From assembly GCF_011764565.1 (NCBI RefSeq), contig NZ_AP022871.1, forward strand, positions 248,001-312,000: a stretch of DNA of 64,000 nucleotides, written 5' to 3'. The translations under genes and the position numbers were made by a program. Under the pieces are notes generated by a model. It worked only from the letters and a program-made list of their open reading frames with translations. It made no database searches and was not told the origin of the DNA. The number at the start of each line of letters is the position of its first letter. The first letter of the stretch is position 1. Source of the DNA: Phytohabitans suffuscus (GTDB lineage Bacteria; Actinomycetota; Actinomycetes; Mycobacteriales; Micromonosporaceae). Below are positions 20,337 to 29,408 of the stretch, piece by piece.

Positions 20337-21941
20337 ATGGATCACACCGCGTCGCCGCCCTCGGGCGAGCGTGCAGGGCGCAAGGAATGGATCGGGCTGG
20401 CGGTGCTGGCGCTACCGGCGATGCTGGTCGCGATGGACATCGGCGCGCTCTTTCTCGCGCTGCCGCATCTGAGCGCCGACCTGGGCGTCACCAGCGTCGA
20501 ACAGCTGTGGATCATCGACATCTACGGCTTCATGCTGGCCGGGTTCCTGCTGACCATGGGCTCGCTCGGCGACCGCGTCGGGCGCCGGCGACTGTTGATG
20601 ATCGGCGCGGTCGCCTTCACCCTCGCCTCGATCCTCGCGGCCTACGCCACCTCCGGCCCCACCCTGATCGTCGCGCGGGCCCTGCTCGGCATCGCCGGTG
20701 CGACCCTGTCGCCGTCGACGCTCGCACTGATCACCAACATGTTCCGCGACGGGAAACAGCGCACCGTCGCGATCTCGGTCTGGGCTACCGCCCTGTTCGG
20801 CGGCACCGCGATCGGCCCGGTCATCGGCGGCCTGCTGGTCGACCACTTCTGGTGGGGATCGGTGTTCCTGCTCGGCGTACCGTTCATGATCCTGCTGCTG
20901 GCCACCGGGTTCGTGCTTCTTCCGGAGTACAAGGATCCCAGCGCGGGCAGGATCGACCTGGCCAGCGTGCTGCTCTCGCTCGCGGCGATCCTGCCGGTGG
21001 TGTACGGCATCAAGGAGCTGGCCGTGGGCGACGCGGCCAACCCGGCCGTGGCGCTGGCCGCGCTCGCCGCCGGCGCGGCCTTCGGCGCGATCTTTCTGCG
21101 CCGCCAGTCCCGCCTGGCGCATCCGCTGGTCGACCTGAGCATGTTCCGCAGCCGGTCGTTCACCAGCGTGCTGGTCACGATGACGCTGGCCTCCGCCTCG
21201 CTGGCCGGCGTGAGCCTGATGAGCACCCAGTACATCCAGAGCGTCGAAGGGCTGTCGCCGGCCGCCTCCGGCCTGTGGCAGTCGCCGACCGGACTCGGCA
21301 TCGCCATCGGCTCGATGGCCACACCGCTGCTGGTGAAAGCCTTCAAGCCGGCCACCGCCATCATGACGGGCCTGGGGGTGAGCCTCGCGGCGATCCTCCT
21401 GCTCACGCAGGCGGGCAGCTCCGGCTGGCTGGTCGCGATCGTCATCGCGATCGCGGTCGTCGCGCTCGGCACCGGCCCGCTGTTCACCCAGGGCACCGGC
21501 ATCGTCGTCAGCTCGGTCCCACCGGAGAAGGCGGGTTCGGCCGCGTCGCTGTCGGAGACGGGCAACGTGTTCGGCTCCACCCTGGGCCTGGCGCTGCTGG
21601 GCAGTGTCGGCGCCGCCGTCTACCGCGGCCAGATGGGCGACGCCACGCTGACCGGCGTACCGGCCGAGAGCGCCGCCGTGGCCCGGGAGAACGTGGCAGC
21701 GGCGACCGCCGCGGCCGGCGCGCTGCCCCCGGGTGCCGCCCAGACGTTGAGCGCCGCCGCCGGCGACGCCTTCACGACCGCGATGAACGTGGTGGCCGGC
21801 GTCACCGCCGTCATCGTCATCGGCGTGATCGTCCTCGTCGCCGCCACGCGCCGCGGCACGCCCGCGAAGGCGCCCGGCGCCGCCGGACCGGCGGCCGCAC
21901 CGGCCCACCAGCCGGCGCCCAGCGACCCCGCCATCCAGTGA
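20337..21941 (+). CDS. DHA2-family MFS multidrug exporter (14 TM)
   Basis: 534 aa from ATG 20337 behind AAGGAAGG. Segments of the EmrB/QacA drug:H+ antiporter family are visible: motif D1-like LVAMDIGALFLALPHLSADL, motif A GSLGDRVGRRRLL, and motif C AIGPVIGGLLVDHFWW, with many further hydrophobic spans. It probably exports toxic compounds or a locus product. Its stop codon lies in the first of four 14-bp tandem repeats that separate it from the SDR gene. Confidence 0.92.
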   Translation: MDHTASPPSGERAGRKEWIGLAVLALPAMLVAMDIGALFLALPHLSADLGVTSVEQLWIIDIYGFMLAGFLLTMGSLGDRVGRRRLLMIGAVAFTLASILAAYATSGPTLIVARALLGIAGATLSPSTLALITNMFRDGKQRTVAISVWATALFGGTAIGPVIGGLLVDHFWWGSVFLLGVPFMILLLATGFVLLPEYKDPSAGRIDLASVLLSLAAILPVVYGIKELAVGDAANPAVALAALAAGAAFGAIFLRRQSRLAHPLVDLSMFRSRSFTSVLVTMTLASASLAGVSLMSTQYIQSVEGLSPAASGLWQSPTGLGIAIGSMATPLLVKAFKPATAIMTGLGVSLAAILLLTQAGSSGWLVAIVIAIAVVALGTGPLFTQGTGIVVSSVPPEKAGSAASLSETGNVFGSTLGLALLGSVGAAVYRGQMGDATLTGVPAESAAVARENVAAATAAAGALPPGAAQTLSAAAGDAFTTAMNVVAGVTAVIVIGVIVLVAATRRGTPAKAPGAAGPAAAPAHQPAPSDPAIQ

Positions 21942-21991
21942 GGACAGTTCAGTGAGGACAGTGCGGTGAGGACAGTGCGGTGAGGACAGAC
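21936..21991 (+). repeat. Four tandem 14-bp repeats at a gene junction
   Basis: Units CAGTGAGGACAGTT, CAGTGAGGACAGTG, CGGTGAGGACAGTG and CGGTGAGGACAGAC abut each other. The first carries the exporter's TGA stop; every unit carries GTGAGGA. Slippage here would change spacing to the downstream SDR gene, not its coding sequence. Confidence 0.9.
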
Positions 21992-22024
21992 CAGATGCGC
22001 GAGGCAGCGGAGGGCGGCGAGCAC

Positions 22025-22765
22025 ATGGCACAGCTGGCGGGCAAGGTCGCGCTGGTGACCGGCGGCAGTCGCGGGATCGGTGCCGCGATCGCGGCGCGGC
22101 TGGCCCGGGACGGCGCCGACGTCGCGTTCACCTACCTCAACGCGGCGGACAAGGCCGGAAGCGTCGTCGCCGGCATCGAGGCCACCGGGCGCCGGGCGCT
22201 GGCGATCCGGGCCGACAGCGGGGACTTCGCCGCCGTGGCCGGAGCGGTCGACCGCACGGTCGGCGCGCTCGGCCGGCTCGACATCCTCGTCAACAACGCC
22301 GGCGTCTTCCCGTACGGGCTCGTCGACCAGGTGACCCGGGACGAGCTGGAGCGGACCCTCGCGGTGCACGTGGCCGGGGTGTTCGCCGCCACCCAGGCCG
22401 CGCTGCGACACATGCGGCAGGGCGGCCGGGTGATCAACATCGGAAGCTGCTTCGCGGAGCGGGTGCCCTACGAGGGCATCGCCCTGTACGCGATGAGCAA
22501 GAGCGCGCTCGTCGGCCTCACCAAAGGGCTGGCCCGAGACCTCGGCGAGCGCGGAATCACCGCCAACGTCGTCCATCCCGGCTCCACCGACACCGACATG
22601 AACCCGGCCCAGGGACCGGGCGCCGACCAGGAGCGGATGTTCATCGCGCTGGGCCACTACGGCCACCCGGCCGACATCGCCGCCACGGTGAGCCATCTCG
22701 CCGGCCCGGGCGGCCGGTACATCACCGGCGCGGCCATCGCGGTCGACGGCGGCTTCGCCGCGTGA
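22025..22765 (+). CDS. SDR-family NAD(P)-dependent oxidoreductase
   Basis: 246 aa from ATG 22025 (in-frame starts at 21980 and 21995 are possible). The classical short-chain dehydrogenase signature is complete: cofactor loop TGGSRGIG, ILVNNAG, active site Ser then YAMSK, and the C-terminal GAAIAVDGG. The length is standard. The substrate is not predictable. It is 83 bp after the DHA2 exporter and precedes a YciI-like gene, so a small detoxification or tailoring operon is plausible. Confidence 0.92.
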   Translation: MAQLAGKVALVTGGSRGIGAAIAARLARDGADVAFTYLNAADKAGSVVAGIEATGRRALAIRADSGDFAAVAGAVDRTVGALGRLDILVNNAGVFPYGLVDQVTRDELERTLAVHVAGVFAATQAALRHMRQGGRVINIGSCFAERVPYEGIALYAMSKSALVGLTKGLARDLGERGITANVVHPGSTDTDMNPAQGPGADQERMFIALGHYGHPADIAATVSHLAGPGGRYITGAAIAVDGGFAA

Positions 22766-22796
22766 TCCACACTCTCACCCACAAGGAGGCTGACAA

Positions 22797-23162
22797 GTGA
22801 AGTACATGCTGCTCATCCACTCGAACCCCGATGTCGTGGCCGGGCGGTCGGAGGAGGAGACCCTCGAGGTCTACGCCTACATCGACGGCCTCACGGCGCA
22901 GCTGTCGGAGTCCGGCGAGCTCGTCGGCGGCGAGGCACTGGCCCACGTGTCGCATTCGAAGGTCGTCCGCGTATCCGGTGGCGTGCCCGTGACGACCGAC
23001 GGACCGTTCGTCGAGGTCAAGGAACACCTCGCCGGCTACCTGATCGTCGACGTCGAGAGCCTCGACCGCGCCGTCGAGATCGCCGCGAACTGGCCGGACG
23101 CCGGTGACGGCGGGGCGATGGAGGTCCGGCCGATCATGGATACCGGCGGAACCCTCGGCTGA
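22797..23162 (+). CDS. YciI/DGPF-domain protein
   Basis: 121 aa from GTG 22797 with AAGGAGG 7 bp upstream. It has the ferredoxin-like YCII-related fold, KYMLLIHSNP at the start and the DGPF signature (VTTDGPFVEVKEHLAGYLIV). Members are small cytoplasmic proteins, often next to sigma factors or redox genes, with no settled reaction. It follows the SDR gene by 31 bp, in the same direction. Confidence 0.9.
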   Translation: MKYMLLIHSNPDVVAGRSEEETLEVYAYIDGLTAQLSESGELVGGEALAHVSHSKVVRVSGGVPVTTDGPFVEVKEHLAGYLIVDVESLDRAVEIAANWPDAGDGGAMEVRPIMDTGGTLG

Positions 23163-23170
23163 CCGGTCTG

Positions 23171-23956
23171 GTGCCGGCGTCCGTCTCGCTGCCGCGCAGC
23201 GTCCCGCCGGCGATCGCCCTGTTCGCCGTCACGACCGGCGGCATGGTGATCGGCGGGATGCTTCCCGAGCTCGCCCGCGGGCTCGGGGTGTCCGAGCCGG
23301 TGGCCGGCCAGCTCATGACCGTGTACGCCGGCACCGCCGCACTCACCGGCCCGGTGCTGGCCGCCGCGCTGGGTCGCCTGGGCCGGCGCCGCCTCCTGCT
23401 CATTCGTCGCCGGCGCCGGGCTGGCCGCGCTGGCCGGCGCGGTGACGCTGCCGGTCGGCGTGAGCGGCCAGCCGGTGTCCCTCGCCGCGCGGCGGGCGCT
23501 GCTGCGCGACTCCCAGTTGCTGCGCGTCTTCGCCGCCACGACCGCGATGACGTGCGGGCCGGCGCGCCCCGGGTGCTCGTGGTCGGCCTCGTCGGGCACG
23601 CCGCCGGCATGCTGCTCTGCGGGGCGCTGGCCCGGCTCGGCGGCGTGCCGATCGCGCTGACCACCCTCGCGCTGACCCCCGTGACACTGTTCGGTTGGCT
23701 GCTCAACCCCGCCCTGTCGGGGCGGCTGCTCGAACTGGCCCCGACCGCCTCCACCGACGCCCTCGCGGTCAACGGCAGCATCGGCCAGCTGGGGGCGGCC
23801 GGCGCCGGAGTCCTCGGTGGTCTGCTCCTGGCCCGGACGCACCCCGCCATGCTCGGTTTCACCGGCGCCGCTCTCCAGCTCGTGGCGCTGGCGCTGCTGG
23901 GTGCCGGGCGCACCGCGCACACCCCGCCCACGACGGACCCCAGGAGGCTCCCGTGA
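23171..23956 (+). pseudogene. MFS transporter remnant with internal deletions
   Basis: The open frame gives 261 residues, but an MFS protein should have about 400. The N-terminus has two helices (ALFAVTTGGMVIGGMLPELA) and motif A-like LGRLGRRRLLL. At about 23398 the frame jumps to a piece around TM6-7 (VAGAGLAALAGAVTLPVGVS, TQLLRVF-type loop), then returns at about 23565 to TM8-12 (VLVVGLVGHAAGMLLCGALA). At least 100 residues, including TM3-5, are missing. Unlike other frame breaks in this window, a single base cannot repair it. It probably was a sugar or drug efflux protein. Confidence 0.7.
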
Positions 23957-24510
23957 CGACCCTGCCCGACCGGCCGAACTCCGCCCTGCTCGTCGTAGAC
24001 GTGCAGGTCGGGGCGGTGACCCGCGCGCACGACCGCGACCGGGTGATCACGAACATCGGCACGGTGGTGGAGAAGGCGCGCCTGGCGGGCGTGCCGGTGC
24101 TGTGGGTGCAGCACTCCGACGACCAGCTCCCGCTGGGCGGTGACAGCTGGCGGTACGTGCCGGAACTGGTCCGCCGCGACGGCGAGCCGGTCGTCCACAA
24201 GCGCTACGGCGACTCGTTCGAGGGCACCGACCTGGAGACCCTGCTCGCCGGGCGGAGGGTGGGCCACCTGGTGGTCACGGGCGTCCAGACCGACATGTGC
24301 ATCCGCTCGACGCTGCACGGGGCGTTCGTCCGCGGGTACGACGTCACCCTGGTCGGCGACGCGCACACCACGGAGGACCTCACCGGACGCGGCGCGCCGC
24401 CCCCGGAGCTGGTGATCGCGCACACCAACCTCTGCTGGCACGAGCAGCGCGCACCCGGACGGCGCGGCCGGACCATGGCGGCGGCCCAGGTCACCTTCAC
24501 GATGGACTGA
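23953..24510 (+). CDS. Isochorismatase-family cysteine hydrolase
   Basis: 185 aa from GTG 23953 behind AGGAGG, overlapping the MFS remnant. The fold and triad are visible: Asp in LLVVDVQVG, Lys in VVHKRYGDSFEGTDLE, and the nucleophile Cys in VVTGVQTDMCIRSTLHG. It hydrolyses amide or vinyl-ether bonds in small molecules (nicotinamidase-like and related); the substrate is not predictable. Confidence 0.9.
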   Translation: MTTLPDRPNSALLVVDVQVGAVTRAHDRDRVITNIGTVVEKARLAGVPVLWVQHSDDQLPLGGDSWRYVPELVRRDGEPVVHKRYGDSFEGTDLETLLAGRRVGHLVVTGVQTDMCIRSTLHGAFVRGYDVTLVGDAHTTEDLTGRGAPPPELVIAHTNLCWHEQRAPGRRGRTMAAAQVTFTMD

Positions 24511-24554
24511 ACCGCTCCGGCGAGCCCGCGCCGGCACCTCGCGCGATCGAGCCC

Positions 24555-24856
24555 CTACGAGGCCAACCGCTCGCCGGCGGTGCGGCCCGACCCCGCGAGC
24601 GTGACCCCGCCGCCCGACTGGTTGATCTCCGACCACACCGCGTCGAGGGAAAGGCCGAGGACGCCGGCGATCGCGGCGATGGTCGGGAACGCGGGGGTGG
24701 CCACGCGACCGGACTCGATCTTTCGAAGGGTCTCCGGTGACACACCCGCCTCCAGTGCGGTGACGAGCATCGAACGCTCCCCCTGGCGCGGCGCAGGAGG
24801 GCGCCGAGACGCTGCCCGCGTTCGACCTCCGCGGGCGTGAGCGGCAACCTGACCAT
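24555..24856 (-). CDS. XRE-type HTH regulator, frameshifted
   Basis: About 100 aa. The first 25 residues (MVRLPLTPAEVERGQRLGAL) and the HTH region (MLVTALEAGVSPETLRKIES, TPAFPTIAAIAGVLGLSLDA) are in two frames that join near 24785 when one G is added to the run AGGGGGA. The helix-turn-helix is of the lambda-repressor/XRE type, with a short C-terminal tail. It is convergent with the isochorismatase gene and adjoins a palindromic element. Confidence 0.75.
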
Positions 24857-24866
24857 GGCCCCGATT

Positions 24867-24936
24867 CTAGGGCGTGTTTCATAAGGGCATGCCCGGCCTG
24901 CGGCGGGCCGACCGACCCTTATGAAACACGCCCTAG
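24867..24936. repeat. 70-bp palindromic MITE-like element
   Basis: Perfect 21-bp inverted arms (24867-24887 and 24916-24936) flank a 28-bp core. The arms contain GGGCGTGTTTCATAAGGG and both outer ends are CTAG, which could be a 4-bp target duplication. This resembles a miniature IS5-family element (family from memory). It could equally act as a bidirectional terminator between the XRE and MetAP genes. Confidence 0.6.
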
Positions 24937-24988
24937 TACCGGGATAATATGGCCGGGATAATTATTGGTCGCACGAGTTAGGCGCCGC

Positions 24989-25762
24989 ATGATCGAGTTC
25001 CTGAACCCCGCCGAGCTGCCACGAGCCAGGGCCGCGGGTGCCCTGGTCGCCGGGATACTGCGGACGCTACGCGGTCGCTGTGCGGTGGGCACCAACCTCC
25101 GGGACGTCGACCGGTGGGCCCAGGCCATGATCACCGAGGCCGGGGCGCAGTCCTGTTACGTCGACTACGAGCCGTCCTTCGGGCGTGGGCCGTTCGGCCA
25201 CTACATCTGCACGTCGGTCAACGACGCCGTGCTGCACGGGCGGCCGTACGACTACACCCTCGCCGACGGCGACCTGCTCACGCTCGACCTCGCCGTCGCC
25301 AAGGGCGGGGTCGTCGCCGACTCCGCCGTCAGCTTCATCGTCGGCGGGTCGAACCCGCCGGAGAGCGTCGCGATGATCAGCGCGACCGAGCGCGCGTTGA
25401 GCGCGGGGATCGCCGCGGCCGGACCAGGGGCTCGCATCGGCGACATCTCCCATGCCATCGGCTCGGTCCTGCGCGATGCGGGATATCCGATCAACACCGA
25501 GTTCGGCGGCCACGGCGTCGGCTCCACGATGCACCAGGACCCGCACGTGCCGAACACGGGACGCCCCGGTCGCGGATACACGCTGCGACCCGGGCTGTTG
25601 CTGGCGCTGGAGCCGTGGGTCATGGCGGACACCGCCACGCTCGTCACCGACGCCGACGGCTGGACCCTGCGCAGCGCGACCGGCTGCCGGACAGCGCACA
25701 GCGAGCACACGATCGCCATCACCGACGGCGGGGCCGAGATCCTCACCCTGCCGCCGGCATGA
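24989..25762 (+). CDS. map: Type I methionine aminopeptidase
   Basis: 257 aa from ATG 24989 (a TTG 8 codons earlier is less likely). The metal ligands are in order: LLTLDLAVAKGGVVADSAV (two Asp), GGHGVGSTMH (His), LALEPWV (Glu), HSEHTIAI (Glu), with the substrate His in FGHYICTSVND. It removes the initiator Met from nascent proteins. It is probably an extra, accessory MetAP since it stands alone, far from ribosomal genes. Confidence 0.92.
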   Translation: MIEFLNPAELPRARAAGALVAGILRTLRGRCAVGTNLRDVDRWAQAMITEAGAQSCYVDYEPSFGRGPFGHYICTSVNDAVLHGRPYDYTLADGDLLTLDLAVAKGGVVADSAVSFIVGGSNPPESVAMISATERALSAGIAAAGPGARIGDISHAIGSVLRDAGYPINTEFGGHGVGSTMHQDPHVPNTGRPGRGYTLRPGLLLALEPWVMADTATLVTDADGWTLRSATGCRTAHSEHTIAITDGGAEILTLPPA

Positions 25763-25815
25763 CCACAGCGTGCGGGCGGGCCCGATGGCCCGCCCGGCAC
25801 TCCATCTCAGGACTC

Positions 25816-26205
25816 TTACCGTCGACGGGCGTCCCTCATCTTGCTCCGCGTGGAACTGCCGGCCTTGGCCAGTCCTCGGCTACCCAGGTATCCGATGGTC
25901 AGCAGCGTGATGAACCACCACGCCTTGTCGGCGCGGAAGTAGTCGGCGTGGTTGGCGTTGGTGCCCACCGCGTAGGACGCGATCAGCACCGCGGCGACCG
26001 CGGCCAGGTAGATCCAGAACTCGGTGGTCATGAACGAGCTCTTGGTTTCGTTGCCTGTCGGCCTGATCTCCTGTACCTGCGTGCCCATCGGTTGGGTGCC
26101 GGCGCGAGGTTCGTACTGTTCCGTGCGCATCGGCTCCGTGCCCCGCTGCGCCTGGGTCTCCATTTGATTGGCCGATCGACCGTCGGTCCGAGTTTCGGTA
26201 GCCAT
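25816..26205 (-). CDS. Small two-helix membrane protein
   Basis: 129 aa from ATG 26205 (GAGGAGG upstream). Residues 1-60 are hydrophilic, rich in Gln, Thr and Arg. Two hydrophobic helices follow (FWIYLAAVAAVLIASYAVGT and AWWFITLLTIGYLGSRGLA) and a basic tail. No enzymatic motif. Actinomycetes carry many small proteins of this plan with unknown function. Confidence 0.75.
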   Translation of the reverse strand: MATETRTDGRSANQMETQAQRGTEPMRTEQYEPRAGTQPMGTQVQEIRPTGNETKSSFMTTEFWIYLAAVAAVLIASYAVGTNANHADYFRADKAWWFITLLTIGYLGSRGLAKAGSSTRSKMRDARRR

Positions 26206-26379
26206 CACTCCTCCTCGAGATCTCTGGATACCTGCCTCCCGGACTATTTACCCCGAGGGCCGCACAGGATACGCCGCGCGGATCCCAATATGCGCCACGA
26301 TTCCCGCACCGGCGGGGCCGGTCTGACACGTGCGGGCATTGTGCGTGATGTGGTTGACGGGACGGGCCTTCGCTCCTTC

Positions 26380-26727
26380 CTACCCGGCGCTGACCGCCGC
26401 GCTGTCGATCAGCGCGACAAGGCGTTCACGGGTCCGCGACAGGGCCGCGATCTGGTTCTCGATGTTGCCCAGCTCCACGGTGAGCAGGGCGAGCTGGTCG
26501 GCGCGGAGGCTGCCGGAGTCGACGCACGGCAGGATGGAGACGATCGTGCGGCTCGCCAACCCGGCCGCGAAGAGCTGCCGGATGAACAGCACCCGGTCCA
26601 GCGCGCTGTCGGGGTACTCCCGCTGCCCGGCCGGAGTGCGGTCCGGTCGCAGCAGGCCGCACTCCTCGTAGTAGCGCAGCGCGCGCACGCTCACGCCCGC
26701 CCGCGCGGCGAGTTCGCCGATCCTCAT
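26380..26727 (-). CDS. MerR-family transcriptional regulator
   Basis: 115 aa from ATG 26727. The winged HTH is at the extreme N-terminus (MRIGELAARAGVSVRALRYY, then EECGLLRPDRTPAGQREYPD), followed by a dimerisation helix (VELGNIENQIAALSRTRERL). The effector region is short; one Cys (LPCVDSG) does not form a metal site by itself. It is 39 bp upstream of nothing on its strand except the crotonase gene's 3' end; the target is unknown. Confidence 0.9.
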   Translation of the reverse strand: MRIGELAARAGVSVRALRYYEECGLLRPDRTPAGQREYPDSALDRVLFIRQLFAAGLASRTIVSILPCVDSGSLRADQLALLTVELGNIENQIAALSRTRERLVALIDSAAVSAG

Positions 26728-26766
26728 GCCTCTATCCTGCCGTGGCGTCACGACCGCGGAGGGCGC

Positions 26767-27614
26767 TCAGTACCGGTCGAGGAACGCTTCCAGGTCCCGC
26801 TCGTTGCGCGGCGTCTGGAGTCCGTCCGCGAGAGCGGCGTTCATCCGCTTCTCGACACTGGGCGGCGCCGGGTACACGTGCGCGAGCGCGGCGGCCTCGA
26901 CACGCAGGTCGTCGTCCAGCCGGTCACCGCCCGTCGCCGGGTCGACCGCGGCCTTGGCGGCGAGGATCTGCGAGGGCAGCCGCGACCCGATCCGCTGGGC
27001 GATGGCGCCGACCACCGCGTCGAGGTCGCCGGCCGGGACCGCCCGGGTCACCCACCCGTACAGCTGCGCCGTCGCGGTGTCGTAGAGGTCTGCCGTGAGG
27101 ACGGCCTCAAGGGTGCGGGACCGGCCGATGGCCCGCGCGAGAAGCTGCGTCCCACCCCCGCCGGGGACGATTCCCATCCGGCCTTCGATCTGGCCGAGCC
27201 AGGTCTCGCCGGCGGCGGCGTAACGAAGGTCCGTGGCCATGGCCAGCTCGTTGCCGCCGCCGCGCAGATACCCGCGAAGCTTGGCGATCGTGACCTGCGG
27301 CAGCGCCCGGACGCTGGCGACCAGGTGCTGCATCGGGTTCAGCCCGTCGTGGCCGCTGTCGTTCGCGCCGAGGGCCATGAACCCGACCGGGTCCGCGCCG
27401 TAGCTGGCGTCCACGTGCGCGGCGAAGAAGCCCGGCACGGCGCTCTCGAACACGATGACGCGCGTCGCCTCGTCGGTCGCGGCCTCCCGCACGAAGCGCT
27501 TCAGCTCGGGCACGAGCACGCTGTCGAGCAGGTTGAGGGCGGGTGGTTCAGGGCCACCGTCACCACGGTGCCGGAGGCGGTGATGTCCAGGGCGTCGAAG
27601 CCCGTGTACCTCAT
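26767..27614 (-). CDS. Enoyl-CoA hydratase/isomerase (crotonase) family protein, frameshifted
   Basis: About 281 aa from ATG 27614. The first 25 codons (MRYTGFDALDITASGTVVTV) join the main frame near 27541 when one C is added to CCGCCC. The crotonase oxyanion-hole segments are visible as KLRGYLRGGGNELAMATDLR and RMGIVPGGGGTQLLARAIG. The catalytic Glu of classical hydratases is not obvious, so the reaction is unclear. It is upstream-adjacent to the FMN reductase but separated by 118 bp and probably independent. Confidence 0.82.
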
Positions 27615-27732
27615 GTCAACTCCTATCGCCGGTCCCCGGCGGTCGCGAGGCGCCGATCTGGCCGCCACGGCTAGACGCTAAGACCTGACGTTGACGTGAG
27701 GTGCAACCCCGAAGCCGACGTGTGTTTCCGGC

Positions 27733-28239
27733 TCAGCTCGGCTGGAGGCGGCCGAAGCGGCTGCGGTGGAAGACCAGCGGCGAGGGCTCGGCCAGTCCGG
27801 CCTGGCGGACGCCGTGCAGGCGGAGCAGCACGATGGTGTGGTCGCCGGCGAGTACCTCCTGGTGGATCGTGGTGTCCAATGTGGCCAGTCCGTCGTCGAG
27901 GGCGACCGCGCCCTCGGGGGTCGCGCTCAGGGACAGGCCGTCGAACCGCTGGGCGACGGCACCCGCGAGCTGCCGGGCGACGGCGGAGTGGTGGTCGGCC
28001 AGGATCGTGACCCCCAGGCGCTCGGCCCGGCGCAGGTCGGGCCAGGTCTTCGAGGTGTTGGCGACGGAGAAGGAGACAAGCGGCGGGTCGAGGCTGACCG
28101 AGGTGAACGAGCTGGCCGCCAGGCCGACCGGCGCGCCGTCGACCAGGGCGGCGACCGCGACCACACCGCTGGGGAAGATGCCGAACACCTCACGCAGCCG
28201 CTTGGGGTCCAGGTCCTGGTTGGTGCGCAGCGGGCTCAC
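27733..28239 (-). CDS. Flavin reductase-like FMN-binding protein
   Basis: 168 aa from GTG 28239, overlapping the SsuD stop. The split-barrel flavin reductase fold is seen in FGIFPSGVVAVAALVDGAPV, SFTSVSLDPPLVSFSVANTS, and VLAGDHTIVLLRLHGVR. It supplies reduced FMN to the two flavin-dependent monooxygenases of the operon. It is last gene of the leftward sulfur operon. Confidence 0.88.
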   Translation of the reverse strand: MSPLRTNQDLDPKRLREVFGIFPSGVVAVAALVDGAPVGLAASSFTSVSLDPPLVSFSVANTSKTWPDLRRAERLGVTILADHHSAVARQLAGAVAQRFDGLSLSATPEGAVALDDGLATLDTTIHQEVLAGDHTIVLLRLHGVRQAGLAEPSPLVFHRSRFGRLQPS

Positions 28240-29405
28240 GACGCCACCGCGCTCTGCACCGGCGCGGCGGCACCGAACGGTACCGCCGAGACCGACCGCG
28301 GGGCGGGCGCCGGATGCCGCCAGAGCCCGCGGCGGGTGAGCTCGGGCAGCACCCCCTCGCCGAAGCGGTACGCCTCTTCGAGGTGCGGGTAGCCGGAGAG
28401 CACGAACTCGGTGATGCCGACCGCCGCGTACTCCTCGACGAGGTCGGCGACCCGCTGGTGGCTGCCGACGAACGCGGTGCCGGCGCCGCCGCGGACCAGG
28501 CCGACGCCGGCCCACAGGTTCGGGTGGATCTCCAGCCCGTCCTTGGTACCGCCGTTGAGGGCGAGCATCCGCCGCTGGCCCTCGGACTCGCTGCGGCGCA
28601 GCCCGGTCTGGACGTCGCGGATCTGCTTCTCGGAGATGCCGGCCAGCAGCCGGTCGGCCTCGGCCCAGGCCTCCTCGGCGGTGTCGCGGGCGATGACGTG
28701 CACCCGGAGTCCGAAGTCGACGGTCCGGTCCCGCCGCTCGGCGAGCTGGCGCACCCGGCGGACCTTCTCGGCCACGGCGGCCGGCGGCTCGCCCCAGGTC
28801 AGGTAGACGTCGACGTGCCGGGCCGCGACGTCGAGCGCCGCCGGCGACGACCCTCCGAAGTAGACGCGCGGCAGTGGGACGGGAAGCTGGGTCAGCGTCG
28901 CGTCGGCGAGCTGGAAGTGCCGGCCCGAGAGGTCGACCGGCTTGCCCGACCACAGCGCGCGGACGATCTCCAGGAACTCCCCGCACCGTTCGTAGCGGGC
29001 GTCCTTGTCGAGGAAGTCGCCGTACATCCGCTGTTCGTGGCTCTCGCCGCCGGTGACCACGTTGAGCAGCAGGCGGCCGCCGGACAGGTTCTGGAAGGTG
29101 CCGGCCATCTGCGCGGCCAGGAACGGCGAGGTGAGGCCGGGCCGGAACGCGACGAGGAACTTCAACCGCTCGGAGACGCCGCTCAGCATCGCGGTGGTGA
29201 TCCAGGCGTCCTCGCACCAGGCGCCGGTGGGCGTCAGGGCGGCTTCGAAGCCGAGCTGCTCGGCCGAGCGGGCGATCTGCCCGAGGTAGGCGACGGAGGC
29301 GGGGCGGCCGCCCGAGCCGGCGGGGGTGCCGTGGCCGCCGCCGACGATCTGGCGGCCGTCGCCGCCGTTGGTGGGGAGGAACCAGTGGAACTTCAGATCG
29401 GTCAT
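28236..29405 (-). CDS. ssuD: SsuD-type FMNH2-dependent alkanesulfonate monooxygenase
   Basis: 389 aa. Luciferase-like (LLM) fold matching SsuD: KFHWFLPTNGGDGRQIVGG at the start, LLLNVVTGGESHEQRMYGDF, PRVYFGGSSPAALDVAARH, and GLRVHVIARDT. SsuD releases sulfite from alkanesulfonates using FMNH2 and oxygen. It overlaps the reductase gene that would supply FMNH2. The C-terminus has a Pro/Ala extension of ~25 residues. The precise substrate range is inferred. Confidence 0.9.
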   Translation of the reverse strand: MTDLKFHWFLPTNGGDGRQIVGGGHGTPAGSGGRPASVAYLGQIARSAEQLGFEAALTPTGAWCEDAWITTAMLSGVSERLKFLVAFRPGLTSPFLAAQMAGTFQNLSGGRLLLNVVTGGESHEQRMYGDFLDKDARYERCGEFLEIVRALWSGKPVDLSGRHFQLADATLTQLPVPLPRVYFGGSSPAALDVAARHVDVYLTWGEPPAAVAEKVRRVRQLAERRDRTVDFGLRVHVIARDTAEEAWAEADRLLAGISEKQIRDVQTGLRRSESEGQRRMLALNGGTKDGLEIHPNLWAGVGLVRGGAGTAFVGSHQRVADLVEEYAAVGITEFVLSGYPHLEEAYRFGEGVLPELTRRGLWRHPAPAPRSVSAVPFGAAAPVQSAVAS

Positions 29406-29408
29406 CGC

